Shown one piece after another: positions 9,355 through 17,277 of a stretch of DNA of 64,000 bases. The DNA comes from Palsa-89 sp963824345 (GTDB taxonomy: Bacteria > Acidobacteriota > Terriglobia > Bryobacterales > Bryobacteraceae). The translations under genes and the position numbers were made by a program. Where the stretch lies: NCBI GenBank assembly GCA_963824345.1, contig CAWGOZ010000023.1, positions 434,001 through 498,000 of the forward strand. The letters run 5' to 3'. Every line of letters starts with the position of its first letter. Position 1 is the stretch's first letter. Under the pieces are notes generated by a model. It was not told where the DNA came from. It did not search any database and saw nothing but the letters and a program-made list of their open reading frames with translations.

Positions 9355-9383
9355 TTGACAACCCCCGCGCATTCTAATATAGT
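9355..9383 (+). promoter_or_regulatory. Strong sigma-70-type promoter of the TetR operon
   Basis: TTGACA at 9355-9360, a 17-bp spacer, and TATAGT at 9378-9383. The -35 is perfect, the spacing optimal and the -10 matches five of six consensus positions. It points at the tetR-like gene and the operon behind it. Transcription would begin near 9390, leaving almost no leader if translation starts at 9398. Confidence 0.8.
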
Positions 9384-9395
9384 GAACGCGTTCAC
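9382..9395. promoter_or_regulatory. Palindromic operator overlapping the -10 box
   Basis: GTGAACGCGTTCAC is a perfect 14-bp inverted repeat that shares its first two bases with the -10 hexamer and ends 3 bp before the first possible ATG of the tetR-like gene. Binding there would block RNA polymerase. TetR-family repressors usually bind such palindromes in their own promoters, so autoregulation is the obvious reading (inference). Confidence 0.75.
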
Positions 9396-9397
9396 AA

Positions 9398-10105
9398 ATG
9401 AATCGCCCGTCGTCAATGCAATCGATGAGCCAACCAAAAAGGCCGACTTCCAAAGGCGAAGAGACTCGCGACAGAATCCTCGATGTTGCGCTCGCTCTAT
9501 TCAAGAAAAAGGGATACGACTCCACCACCATGCGGGAAATCGCCGCCAAGGCGGGGCTGGCTACCGGGGCCGCCTATCGGCATTTTCCGTCCAAAGTCGC
9601 AATTGTGATGGCTTACTATCAGCGCACTTTCGAAGGCCTGCGGCCCAAAGTGGAGTGGCTGTTGAATGCTCCGGGAAGCCTCGAGGACCGCGTGCGCGCC
9701 CTAGTCAATTTGAAGCTCCAGCATTTCGGCCCGGGTAGAAAAATGTTGCAGGGAATGTTGCGCCGCGGTCCGGAAATAAACCATCCAGTTTCGCCATTCG
9801 CGAAGGAGACAGCCCCACTGCGCGAAATGGAAATAGGTTGGTTTCAGCGAATTCTCTCCGAGGGGGGGCTCGGATTGCCGCATACCTTGGAGCGGCAAAC
9901 CGCCGAGATGTTATGGGCCATGCACATCGGAATGATGTGGTGTTGGTGCGCCGACGAATCGCCTGGACAAGCGGTAACGGCGCGCGTCTTTGAGCAAGGG
10001 TTGTCCACCATTGTGGCGCTGCTGCGGTTGACGGATCCCGGCAGCCTCGGCCAACCGGGGCGAAACATCGTGAATACGAAACGGGAGAGGTTGGGCAGCA
10101 AATGA
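9398..10105 (+). CDS. TetR-family transcriptional regulator
   Basis: 235 residues from ATG 9398; ATGs at 9416 and 9425 are alternatives and would leave a more normal leader after the promoter. The N-terminal DNA-binding domain has the TetR pattern ETRDRILDVALALFKKKGYD followed by the recognition helix region MREIAAKAGLATGAAYRHFP. The C-terminal ligand domain is unassigned and has an unusual MMWCWC stretch. It heads a six-gene operon joined by 4-bp overlaps, ending in a flavocytochrome-type phenol oxidase. It likely represses the operon until a substrate-like aromatic binds (inference). Confidence 0.88.
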   Translation: MNRPSSMQSMSQPKRPTSKGEETRDRILDVALALFKKKGYDSTTMREIAAKAGLATGAAYRHFPSKVAIVMAYYQRTFEGLRPKVEWLLNAPGSLEDRVRALVNLKLQHFGPGRKMLQGMLRRGPEINHPVSPFAKETAPLREMEIGWFQRILSEGGLGLPHTLERQTAEMLWAMHIGMMWCWCADESPGQAVTARVFEQGLSTIVALLRLTDPGSLGQPGRNIVNTKRERLGSK

Positions 10106-11118
10106 ACTGTTCCGCCACAATCGCCGGATTGCTGGCTCTTATGCCTGCAATTTCGTACGCGCAGCCAACCGCAACTTTGAGCGGCACGCTTTTCGACGCC
10201 AACGGCAAAGTAGTAATCGGAACCGGAACCAGCGTCATTGCGACCAACACGACCACTCACGCCGTGGTTGCCGCACCGGTGGGAGCAAATGGGAGTTACC
10301 GGCTCACGGACCTCGCTGCCGGCGTCTACGACATCGCCGTTCCCATGCCGTGCTGCATGTACGCCACCTACATGCAATCGCGTGTTGAGGTGCATGAGGG
10401 CGAGAGTCTCACGTTGGACTTGAAGATCCGCTGGGGTATGAATTTGGGCACGATTGGCGACGACCCAGTGATGCTGACAAACGATATGCGCAGCCGTGCG
10501 AAAGTGCCCGACCGACCCGCGCCGCGCATGGCCGACGGCAAGCCGGATTTCAACGGAGTGTGGGCCACCATCCCGAATCTGTCTCCGCCTTCGCTTCCGC
10601 CGCTGCAGCCGCAAGCAGCCGACATCGTCAAGCAACGCCTCGCAACCGACCGCAAGGACGCGCCGGGCAACTATTGCCTGCCGAACTCCTCCACTCCGTT
10701 TTCCGCGCCCTTTCATTACCGTTTCGTGCAAACGCCGCAGTTGATCGTGGTTCTACAGGAATTCGATTCGCCAGGCTACCGGCAAATCTACTTGGACGGA
10801 CGCCAGCATCCCGAGGATTGGAATCCCGCCTGGTACGGCCATTCAGTCGGCAAATGGGATGGCGACACGCTGGTGGTGGATACGGTGGGGTTTAATGATA
10901 AGGCCTGGTTGAATGGAATCGCGCCTCAAACAGAGAAGTTGCATGTTACGGAACGGATTCGGCGCCCCGATTTTGGACATCTTGAAATCGAAATCACGGC
11001 CGAAGACCCCGGCGTGTTAAGCGGCCCCTGGAAAACGCGGGTGCGCGCGGGGCTGCTGCCGAACGAGAACATTTTGGAATTTGTTTGCGAGAACAATAAA
11101 CCGGAGCATATGAGATGA
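10102..11118 (+). CDS. Secreted carboxypeptidase-regulatory-like domain protein
   Basis: 338 residues; its ATG overlaps the stop of the TetR gene (ATGA). A signal peptide (MNCSATIAGLLALMPAISYA) precedes an Ig-fold carboxypeptidase-regulatory-like domain at about 22-105 (LSGTLFDANGKVV, GSYRLTDLAAGVYDIAVP). A second domain at about 130-330 carries motifs seen in many acidobacterial secreted proteins: DGKPDFNGVW, WYGHSVGKWDGDTLVVDTVG and RRPDFGHLEIEI. No catalytic function is known for this second domain. The place in the operon suggests a periplasmic accessory to the oxidase, but that is inference. Confidence 0.7.
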   Translation: MNCSATIAGLLALMPAISYAQPTATLSGTLFDANGKVVIGTGTSVIATNTTTHAVVAAPVGANGSYRLTDLAAGVYDIAVPMPCCMYATYMQSRVEVHEGESLTLDLKIRWGMNLGTIGDDPVMLTNDMRSRAKVPDRPAPRMADGKPDFNGVWATIPNLSPPSLPPLQPQAADIVKQRLATDRKDAPGNYCLPNSSTPFSAPFHYRFVQTPQLIVVLQEFDSPGYRQIYLDGRQHPEDWNPAWYGHSVGKWDGDTLVVDTVGFNDKAWLNGIAPQTEKLHVTERIRRPDFGHLEIEITAEDPGVLSGPWKTRVRAGLLPNENILEFVCENNKPEHMR

Positions 11119-11489
11119 AAAAGGGATTGATAATGCTGCTTGCGGCCGCTTCCAGCGCATGGGCGCACCACTCTTTCGCCGCGGAATTTGACACCAACAA
11201 ACCCGTTACGTTACATGGTAAGGTTACCAAGATCGAGTGGGTCAATCCGCACGCGCGCTTTTATATCGAAGTAGCGGATCCGGCCGGTGTATGGGAATTG
11301 GAACTCGGCAGCCCCAACACATTGCTGCGTTATGGGTTCAAACGCGACAGCATGAAAGTTGGTGACGATGTGATCGTCGAAGGCTATTCGGCGAAGGATG
11401 GCAGCAAGCTTGCTAACGCCAAGACCGTCCAATTTTCAGATGGGCGTAAGGTCTCGGCGGGCTCGTCGGCGGAAGGGACGGACAAGTGA
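11115..11489 (+). CDS. DUF6152-type secreted protein
   Basis: 124 residues, overlapping the previous stop by ATGA. A signal peptide ends in AWAHHSFAAEF; the mature N-terminal HHSFAAEFD plus LHGKVTKIEWVNPHARFY is the hallmark of the DUF6152 family, small periplasmic beta-rich proteins with an OB-like fold and unknown function. The paired His at the mature N-terminus could bind metal. The C-terminal tail is low-complexity. Members are commonly beside carboxypeptidase-regulatory-like secreted proteins, as here. Confidence 0.75.
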   Translation: MKKGLIMLLAAASSAWAHHSFAAEFDTNKPVTLHGKVTKIEWVNPHARFYIEVADPAGVWELELGSPNTLLRYGFKRDSMKVGDDVIVEGYSAKDGSKLANAKTVQFSDGRKVSAGSSAEGTDK

Positions 11490-11974
11490 TCGACCGTAGA
11501 AACGCGCTGAAAATCGGCGCGACAACCTTGGCCGCGGCGCTGGTCCGCGGGCCCGCCTTCGGCGAAAATCCATCGCGCTCGGGGTATGAAAGAGCCGTTT
11601 TTGACGAGCGCTTCGAACCATGCCGGGTCTTTGGAGCCGAATTTGCAAGAGCCGGAGTGCCCACGTCCGCAATCCGGGGTGATGTAGCTAAGCTTTGGTA
11701 CGAAGATCTACGAGTCGCTCTTTCAAAACGACGCGCCCCCATTGCCGGGTTAACGAATCGTACCGCGTTGTTTTGTCTGGAGGAACTAGCGCGTGACGTG
11801 GGGATGCGAGTGGTCTTGCGAGTGGATCACACGATAGAGCCTGACGTCCGGCACGTCGTGGCCCAGCTCAGCCGCTTTGGCACGCTTGAACCGCGCGACG
11901 CTTCGGCGCAAAAACGCACCGGGCCGTTCTCGCCTGAAAACAAGCTGGCTCTGGTTTCGTGGGTCATTGCCTAA
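11486..11974 (+). CDS. Tat-exported protein of unknown function
   Basis: 162 residues from GTG 11486, which overlaps the previous stop (GTGA). The start DRRNALKIGATTLAAALVRG is a twin-arginine signal, implying the protein folds, perhaps with a cofactor or partner, before export. The mature part has a region like LFCLEELARDVGMRVVLRVDH, with Cys and His that might bind a ligand. I do not recognise the family. Because the following flavoprotein lacks a signal peptide of its own, one possibility is co-export as a hitch-hiker complex; this is speculation from gene order. Confidence 0.6.
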   Translation: MIDRRNALKIGATTLAAALVRGPAFGENPSRSGYERAVFDERFEPCRVFGAEFARAGVPTSAIRGDVAKLWYEDLRVALSKRRAPIAGLTNRTALFCLEELARDVGMRVVLRVDHTIEPDVRHVVAQLSRFGTLEPRDASAQKRTGPFSPENKLALVSWVIA

Positions 11975-11997
11975 AGGAAATCTCCGAGGGAATTCAA

Positions 11998-13620
11998 ATG
12001 CTTCTACCACCAAATGTAAGTGAAGCGGATTTTAGCACCGCCCTGAACGAGTTCCGCTCGGCCGTGGGTGAGAGTTGGGTGTTCACCTCAGACGAAGACG
12101 TCGCGCTTTATCGCGACTCCTACTCCATCTACTGGGGCGAGCCGGAAGAGCGCCTAGCCTCGGCTGCGGTCGCGCCCGCCAAAGTCGAGGAAGTGCAGCA
12201 AGTCGTTCGGATCGCCAATAAATACAAGATCCCCCTGTATCCCATCTCTACCGGACGGAACCTGACCTACGGCGGAGCGGCGCCCAACATGCGAGGCAGC
12301 CTGGTTGTCGATCTGAAGCGCATGAACCGTATCCTCGAAGTGGATGACAAGCGAAACTTCGCGTTGTTGGAGCCGGGCGTTTCCTACTTCGACCTTTACC
12401 GCCACATCAAGGAACACAAACTGAGAGTGATGTTGGATGTTCCCGACCCGGGCTGGGGCAGTCCCGTGGGCAACAGCCTGGATCACGGCGTGGGCTACGG
12501 TCTGGCCCCGTTTCGCGATCACTTCGGGTCCCATTGCGGAATGGAGATCGTGACGGCCGCAGGTGACGTGATCCGCACCGGCATGGGAGCGGTGCCGAAC
12601 TCGGATTCCTGGCAAGACTTCCGCTACGGCGTGGGGCCGAACATCGACGGTCTGTTCGCGCAATCGAACTTTGGCATCGTCACGAAGATGGGCTTCTGGC
12701 TGATGCCGATGCCGGAAGCTTATTTATCCGGCACGGTGACCGTGCCCCGCTATCAGGATCTGGATCCGCTGATTCAGGAAGTCAGTTATCAGGAAGATTT
12801 GGGGTTGATGGGCATGCCTCGCTACGCGAGCCCGGTCGGCGGCGGATTGTTGGCGCCTCCGACGCCTGCCGTCGCGGCCCTGCTGCAGAATGGCTGGCCT
12901 TCCATGGACGCGCTGGAAGATCACGTGAAATCGCAGGGCCGGCCCGCCTGGTCCGTCACGCTGCAGTTTTACGGGCCGGAAGAAACCGTGCGCGCGGGCT
13001 GGCAGGCGGCAAAGCGGCGGTTTGCCAAAGCGATTCCCGGGGCAGCCTTCGTGGATGGCGCATTTTTCACACTGCCTATCTCTCCAGAGCAGGAAGCCAC
13101 GCTGGCTGATAAGCCCAGCTTCGGCATTCCTTCCCTCGAGGTGTTTGTCATCGCTACCCGGACTCCCCTGACTGCCAAAGACCCGGCCGACGGACACGCC
13201 GACTTCTTCGCGATGCTCCCCAGAAAGGCATCGGAGGTGTGGGAGTCGGCCCACGTCATGTACGACACATACAAGGAAATGGGCGTCCCGCCGATGACGA
13301 ATCCATTCAGCGTTCCGATCAACTACTACTCGCGGTGCCTTATTATGGCGACGCTGGTTCCAACCTACCGCGATGCTGCAAGGAACGCGCACAGCAGAGC
13401 GCTGTTCGGGCGGATACTGGACCGCTGCGCCGAGCGCGGATGGCCGAGCTACCGGACGTCGCCTGCGTTTCAAGACCGGCTGGCTGGCAAGTACTCGTTC
13501 AACAATAACGCGCTGCTGCGTTTCCAGGAGAAATTGAAGGACAGCATCGATCCCAATGGCATCATCGCCCCAGGCCGTTATGGGGTCTGGCCGCCAAAAC
13601 TGAGAGGAAATCGCGCATGA
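11998..13620 (+). CDS. FAD-binding oxidase, p-cresol methylhydroxylase/vanillyl-alcohol-oxidase type
   Basis: 540 residues from ATG 11998, with a GAGGG ribosome site. The FAD-binding (PCMH-type) domain covers about 50-235: PISTGRNLTYGGAAPNMRG, VVDLKRMNRILEVD, LEPGVSYFDLYRHI, GNSLDHGVGYGLAPFRDHFG and RTGMGAVPNSDSWQDFRYG. These closely follow the PchF flavoprotein of 4-cresol dehydrogenase as I know it, and the C-terminal cap ends APGRYGVWPP. Such enzymes oxidise 4-alkylphenols or vanillyl/eugenol-type alcohols and pass electrons to a cytochrome c subunit, encoded by the next, overlapping gene. The residue for covalent FAD attachment cannot be assigned here. The exact substrate is unknown. Confidence 0.88.
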   Translation: MLLPPNVSEADFSTALNEFRSAVGESWVFTSDEDVALYRDSYSIYWGEPEERLASAAVAPAKVEEVQQVVRIANKYKIPLYPISTGRNLTYGGAAPNMRGSLVVDLKRMNRILEVDDKRNFALLEPGVSYFDLYRHIKEHKLRVMLDVPDPGWGSPVGNSLDHGVGYGLAPFRDHFGSHCGMEIVTAAGDVIRTGMGAVPNSDSWQDFRYGVGPNIDGLFAQSNFGIVTKMGFWLMPMPEAYLSGTVTVPRYQDLDPLIQEVSYQEDLGLMGMPRYASPVGGGLLAPPTPAVAALLQNGWPSMDALEDHVKSQGRPAWSVTLQFYGPEETVRAGWQAAKRRFAKAIPGAAFVDGAFFTLPISPEQEATLADKPSFGIPSLEVFVIATRTPLTAKDPADGHADFFAMLPRKASEVWESAHVMYDTYKEMGVPPMTNPFSVPINYYSRCLIMATLVPTYRDAARNAHSRALFGRILDRCAERGWPSYRTSPAFQDRLAGKYSFNNNALLRFQEKLKDSIDPNGIIAPGRYGVWPPKLRGNRA

Positions 13621-13991
13621 GGCAGGCTCTGCTCTGTTTATTCGCTGTTTTCGTCGTCCTGATCGGGAATCCCGCTCCGGGCCAGACTGTTCCGTCCGAG
13701 ATGAACGGCAAAATCGTCTTCGACAAGTGGTGCACGCCTTGCCACGGAGCCGAGGCTCCCAAGACTGGGATGTTCGCCGCCGGCGCGCTGCCGGGCACCT
13801 TGGCGCTTGGGTTGAAATACCAGGGCAAAGTTCCGGCCGTCCTCGAACAGCGAACCGATCTCGCGCCGGCGTTCATCAAAACGGTGGTTCGGCACGGTTT
13901 GTACGGCATGCCGATTACCCGCAAGACAGAAGTCAGCGACGCGGAACTGGAAGATATAGTGGCGTACCTGACGCGGAATCGGAAGAAGTAG
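13617..13991 (+). CDS. Periplasmic cytochrome c, electron-accepting subunit of the flavoprotein
   Basis: 124 residues; ATG overlaps the flavoprotein stop (ATGA). A signal peptide of about 23 residues is followed by one haem-c site, CTPCH (39-43), and a likely axial Met98 in YGMPITRKTEVSDAELEDI, a class I cytochrome pattern. Known p-cresol methylhydroxylases are flavocytochromes made of an FAD subunit and a small cytochrome c, and this pair matches that arrangement. The operon ends here, just before tRNA-Asp on the other strand. Confidence 0.88.
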   Translation: MRQALLCLFAVFVVLIGNPAPGQTVPSEMNGKIVFDKWCTPCHGAEAPKTGMFAAGALPGTLALGLKYQGKVPAVLEQRTDLAPAFIKTVVRHGLYGMPITRKTEVSDAELEDIVAYLTRNRKK

Positions 13992-13999
13992 GAAGAGGC

Positions 14000-14076
<77 letters not shown>

Positions 14077-14121
14077 GAAGTGTGCAGCAACGTCGGCAAT
14101 TGCATCTTAACATACCTGCCG

Positions 14122-17100
14122 TTACAGCTCGAACAGCAGCGCCTGCTTGCGCAGGACCACCGCCGCGCCCCATTCGCACCATTCGCCCAGCAAAGGAAAA
14201 TAGAGTCCCAGCCGGATCGGGCGCGCACTTAGACTGCTGTCACGTTGCGCCATCAAGCGCGCGTAGCGCTCCAGTTGCTCCCGATAGCGTTCCTTCTCCG
14301 CTTCTAGAAAATTCTCGATGGCTCCAGTATGGGGTTCACTGGTTTTGTAGTCGATGATCCACCGGACTCCGCTCTCATCGACGAACGTCCGGTCGATCAC
14401 GGCCTCGTACAATTTTCCGCCCATCCAGCCAGCAATTGGCAACTCGCTCGCCGCTTCCAGGTGTGCCTCAAGGCACCATCGCCCGCGCGGATCGCGCAGC
14501 GTCCGCAGCAGACCCGTTTCCACCCGGTCGAGAGCCCAGCGTAGATCCGCCGGCAGCACGCCCAGATTTGCCAACACGGCACGAACCGTTGCACGGCGCG
14601 AATGCACGGTATTTTCATCCCAAGCCTCCAGGCCTTCGCGCGCGATTCTCTGCAAGAATCCATGCAGCGCTTCACCGGCGAATCTCGATCGATCGCTCGC
14701 CCATTCAAACGCGGCGCCAACCCGCCGCTCTTGCTCGATCTCCGGGCCAGTCCAAACCACCGGCGCCGGACTGGGCGGAACGCGCCAATGTGCGGGTAAC
14801 CGGCGGATGGCCCGGGCCCTCGCCGCTCGGTCAAGGTCACCGCGCCGTACTGGATTCGCGAACTGCCGCCCGGCCTTCACCAGCAGCTTCAAAAACGAAT
14901 TCGACTTGGGTTCAGCCCAGGTTCCGTCGCTCTTTTCGCTGATGGACGCCAGCAGATGCAGATTGCGGCGCGCTCGGGTCGCCGCCACATACAACAACCG
15001 CGCGACTTCCTGTTCCGCCTTGCGGCTCTCAATCTTCGAAAGATATCGATAGATCGGATCTTTGTCGCCGCCCGACTCGGAAATCGGCGCCAGCAGCAGT
15101 TCCCCGCCATGTTCGATGCATAACAGCAAGCTCTGGTCGTCCGATGCGGGAACTCCCTCCAAACCGGGCAGAATGACGGTGTCAAACTCCAGGCCCTTGG
15201 CTTTGTGAATGGTCATGATTTGCAAGCGGTCGCTGGCCGTTGGATCCGGCGGAGCGAATAGCCCATTCACTTGCTCGCGGAACCATTCAAAATCGGCTAG
15301 ATCCGCGCCCTCGGCGAGACCATCGAGCAAATCGAAATAAGCCGCGGCGTCTTCGAGTGCGGCTTCCTCTTCGACACAGGCGGGGCCGCCGAGGTGAAGC
15401 CATGCCGTTTCCACCCAGTCGCGCAACGGTTGCCGTCCTCGCGCGGAAAGAGCCTCCTCGAGCACCGGCAGAATCCGTTGGATTCGCGCGCGCGCGTCCT
15501 CACTCAGCCCCGCATGCGGCTGGTGCAACAAGTCCCAAATGGCGGCGTCGCGATCGGCGCCCGCCAGCGCGTGCAGATCCGAGAGCGTGAGTCCGCACCA
15601 GGGTGCCCGAAGAATCGCCAGCCACGAGACCCGGTCGGCCGCGTGGAGCAGCGCGAAAGTGAGCGCCATCAGGTCTTCCACCACCTGTCGATCGCCGAGC
15701 TGATCGATCTCAATCGCCTGGTAGGCGACGCGATGCCGCTCCAGCGCCCGAACGATTTCGACCAAGTGCGCGCGCGACCGGACCAGTACCGCGACGCTGC
15801 CATCGCCGTGCGCCCGGATCAGCTCAATGACGCGATCGGCCTCCTCCCGCGCATCCACGAACGCATGCATGCCCATCCGGGCGCCCGGAGCGCCGCTAGA
15901 ACCTGCCACACCGCGCGAGTACGCGACCGCGCCCGATTCGATGTCATCTTTGTCCGGCAGTATGGACTGAAACGTTTCGTTGACCCACTCCACAATTTCC
16001 GGGTGCGAACGAAAATTCACGCTGAACGCGAGCGCCTCCAACTGGATGGCTCCAATGCCTTCCAAGCGGGCTCTCAGGAACAGGCTGACATCCGCTTGCC
16101 GAAAACGATAAATGGATTGCATGGGATCGCCCACCAGGAACAGCGTGCGGCCATCGCCTGGTTCCCACCCCGCAGTGAGCTTCTCGATCAGCTCATATTG
16201 CATGTGGGACGTGTCCTGAAACTCGTCCACCAAAATGTGCCGGATGCGATGTCCCAGCGAGAGAGCAAGATCCTCTGGCGCGTCCACCCGCCCCAGAGCC
16301 GCCGAAGCGCGAATGGATAGCTCCGCGAAATCCACGCGGGCGTGCTCGCGAAACACCAGTTGTAATTCGGCCACCGCCAGCCTGAGCACCGAAACCGCGG
16401 CTTCCACCGTGCGCCACTGCGTGTCGTTGAATTCAGTCGGGGGCAACGAGCGCACTCGCGCCAGGCGTTCGATGAGTGCGTCATTACCGCGCAGGCTCTC
16501 CCATCGCGCGGCCACTTTCTGCCGTAGCTCGCCCTTTTTGGTGAGCAGTAGCTCGGTCAACTCCCTCCAGTCGTCCAGGTGCTCCAGACGCGCTTCTGGG
16601 AAAATGTCACGCAACTGCTCAAACTCCTTCAGGACAAGCTGCCGCAGCGAGTTCTCGATCTCCTCGCGCTGAGCTCCGACGTAACTCAGCCATTGCTCGC
16701 GCTTCTCCAGCATTTGGCTGATGAGCTGGCGTGCTCGTTGAAAATCGTTGTCGAGATACAGAAGAAGATGAGCCAGACCCTGGTGCCCCCTCTCCAGATG
16801 ACTGAGCGTATTCCGAGCCGCTTCGCGATATAAATCCGCGGCCTTTTCGGAAATCTCCGGCATGGCGCCGAATCGGGCCAGCCATGGCATGCGGCGCGTA
16901 ATGCCCGCGCACAATGCATCGATCGTCTCGATGCGCAGCCGCGCCGGATTCTGCAAGAGATTCCATTTCAGGCGCTGTTCGCGCTCCAGCACATCGCGCG
17001 CAATCTGAAACGTCAGCCGCCCGTCTTTCGCCGACGGCTCTGCACCGTTCCGCGCCATTTGCAGAGCGCTGATCACGCGCGAGCGCATCTCGCCGGCTGC

Positions 17101-17277
17101 TTTGCGCGTGAACGTGATTGCCACCACCGCATCCGGCGTCTCCACGCTCCCGAGCAGCTTCAGATACCGCTGGATCAGCAGTTCCGTCTTGCCCGATCCC
17201 GCCGGCGCCTGCACGATGAAGGACTGCGCGACGTCCAGCGCTCGCAACCGGGCGGCGCTATCGGCGATCATGCCCAT
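14122..17277 (-). CDS. UvrD-type helicase/nuclease, AddA-like
   Basis: 1051 residues from ATG 17277 (ATG 17271 is an alternative). Superfamily 1 helicase motifs are in order: Walker A APAGSGKTELL (about 24-34), ITFTRKAAGEM, Walker B HILVDEFQDTS, GDPMQSIYRFRQADVS, FSVNFRSHPEIV, TIHKAKGLEFDTVILPG and LLYVAATRARRNLHL. A C-terminal PD-(D/E)XK nuclease block reads YEAVIDRTF then RWIIDYKTSEPHTG. AddA with AddB resects double-strand breaks to load RecA. Its start overlaps the stop of the upstream nuclease gene by 10 bp, so both are one operon. Confidence 0.88.
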   Translation of the reverse strand: MGMIADSAARLRALDVAQSFIVQAPAGSGKTELLIQRYLKLLGSVETPDAVVAITFTRKAAGEMRSRVISALQMARNGAEPSAKDGRLTFQIARDVLEREQRLKWNLLQNPARLRIETIDALCAGITRRMPWLARFGAMPEISEKAADLYREAARNTLSHLERGHQGLAHLLLYLDNDFQRARQLISQMLEKREQWLSYVGAQREEIENSLRQLVLKEFEQLRDIFPEARLEHLDDWRELTELLLTKKGELRQKVAARWESLRGNDALIERLARVRSLPPTEFNDTQWRTVEAAVSVLRLAVAELQLVFREHARVDFAELSIRASAALGRVDAPEDLALSLGHRIRHILVDEFQDTSHMQYELIEKLTAGWEPGDGRTLFLVGDPMQSIYRFRQADVSLFLRARLEGIGAIQLEALAFSVNFRSHPEIVEWVNETFQSILPDKDDIESGAVAYSRGVAGSSGAPGARMGMHAFVDAREEADRVIELIRAHGDGSVAVLVRSRAHLVEIVRALERHRVAYQAIEIDQLGDRQVVEDLMALTFALLHAADRVSWLAILRAPWCGLTLSDLHALAGADRDAAIWDLLHQPHAGLSEDARARIQRILPVLEEALSARGRQPLRDWVETAWLHLGGPACVEEEAALEDAAAYFDLLDGLAEGADLADFEWFREQVNGLFAPPDPTASDRLQIMTIHKAKGLEFDTVILPGLEGVPASDDQSLLLCIEHGGELLLAPISESGGDKDPIYRYLSKIESRKAEQEVARLLYVAATRARRNLHLLASISEKSDGTWAEPKSNSFLKLLVKAGRQFANPVRRGDLDRAARARAIRRLPAHWRVPPSPAPVVWTGPEIEQERRVGAAFEWASDRSRFAGEALHGFLQRIAREGLEAWDENTVHSRRATVRAVLANLGVLPADLRWALDRVETGLLRTLRDPRGRWCLEAHLEAASELPIAGWMGGKLYEAVIDRTFVDESGVRWIIDYKTSEPHTGAIENFLEAEKERYREQLERYARLMAQRDSSLSARPIRLGLYFPLLGEWCEWGAAVVLRKQALLFEL

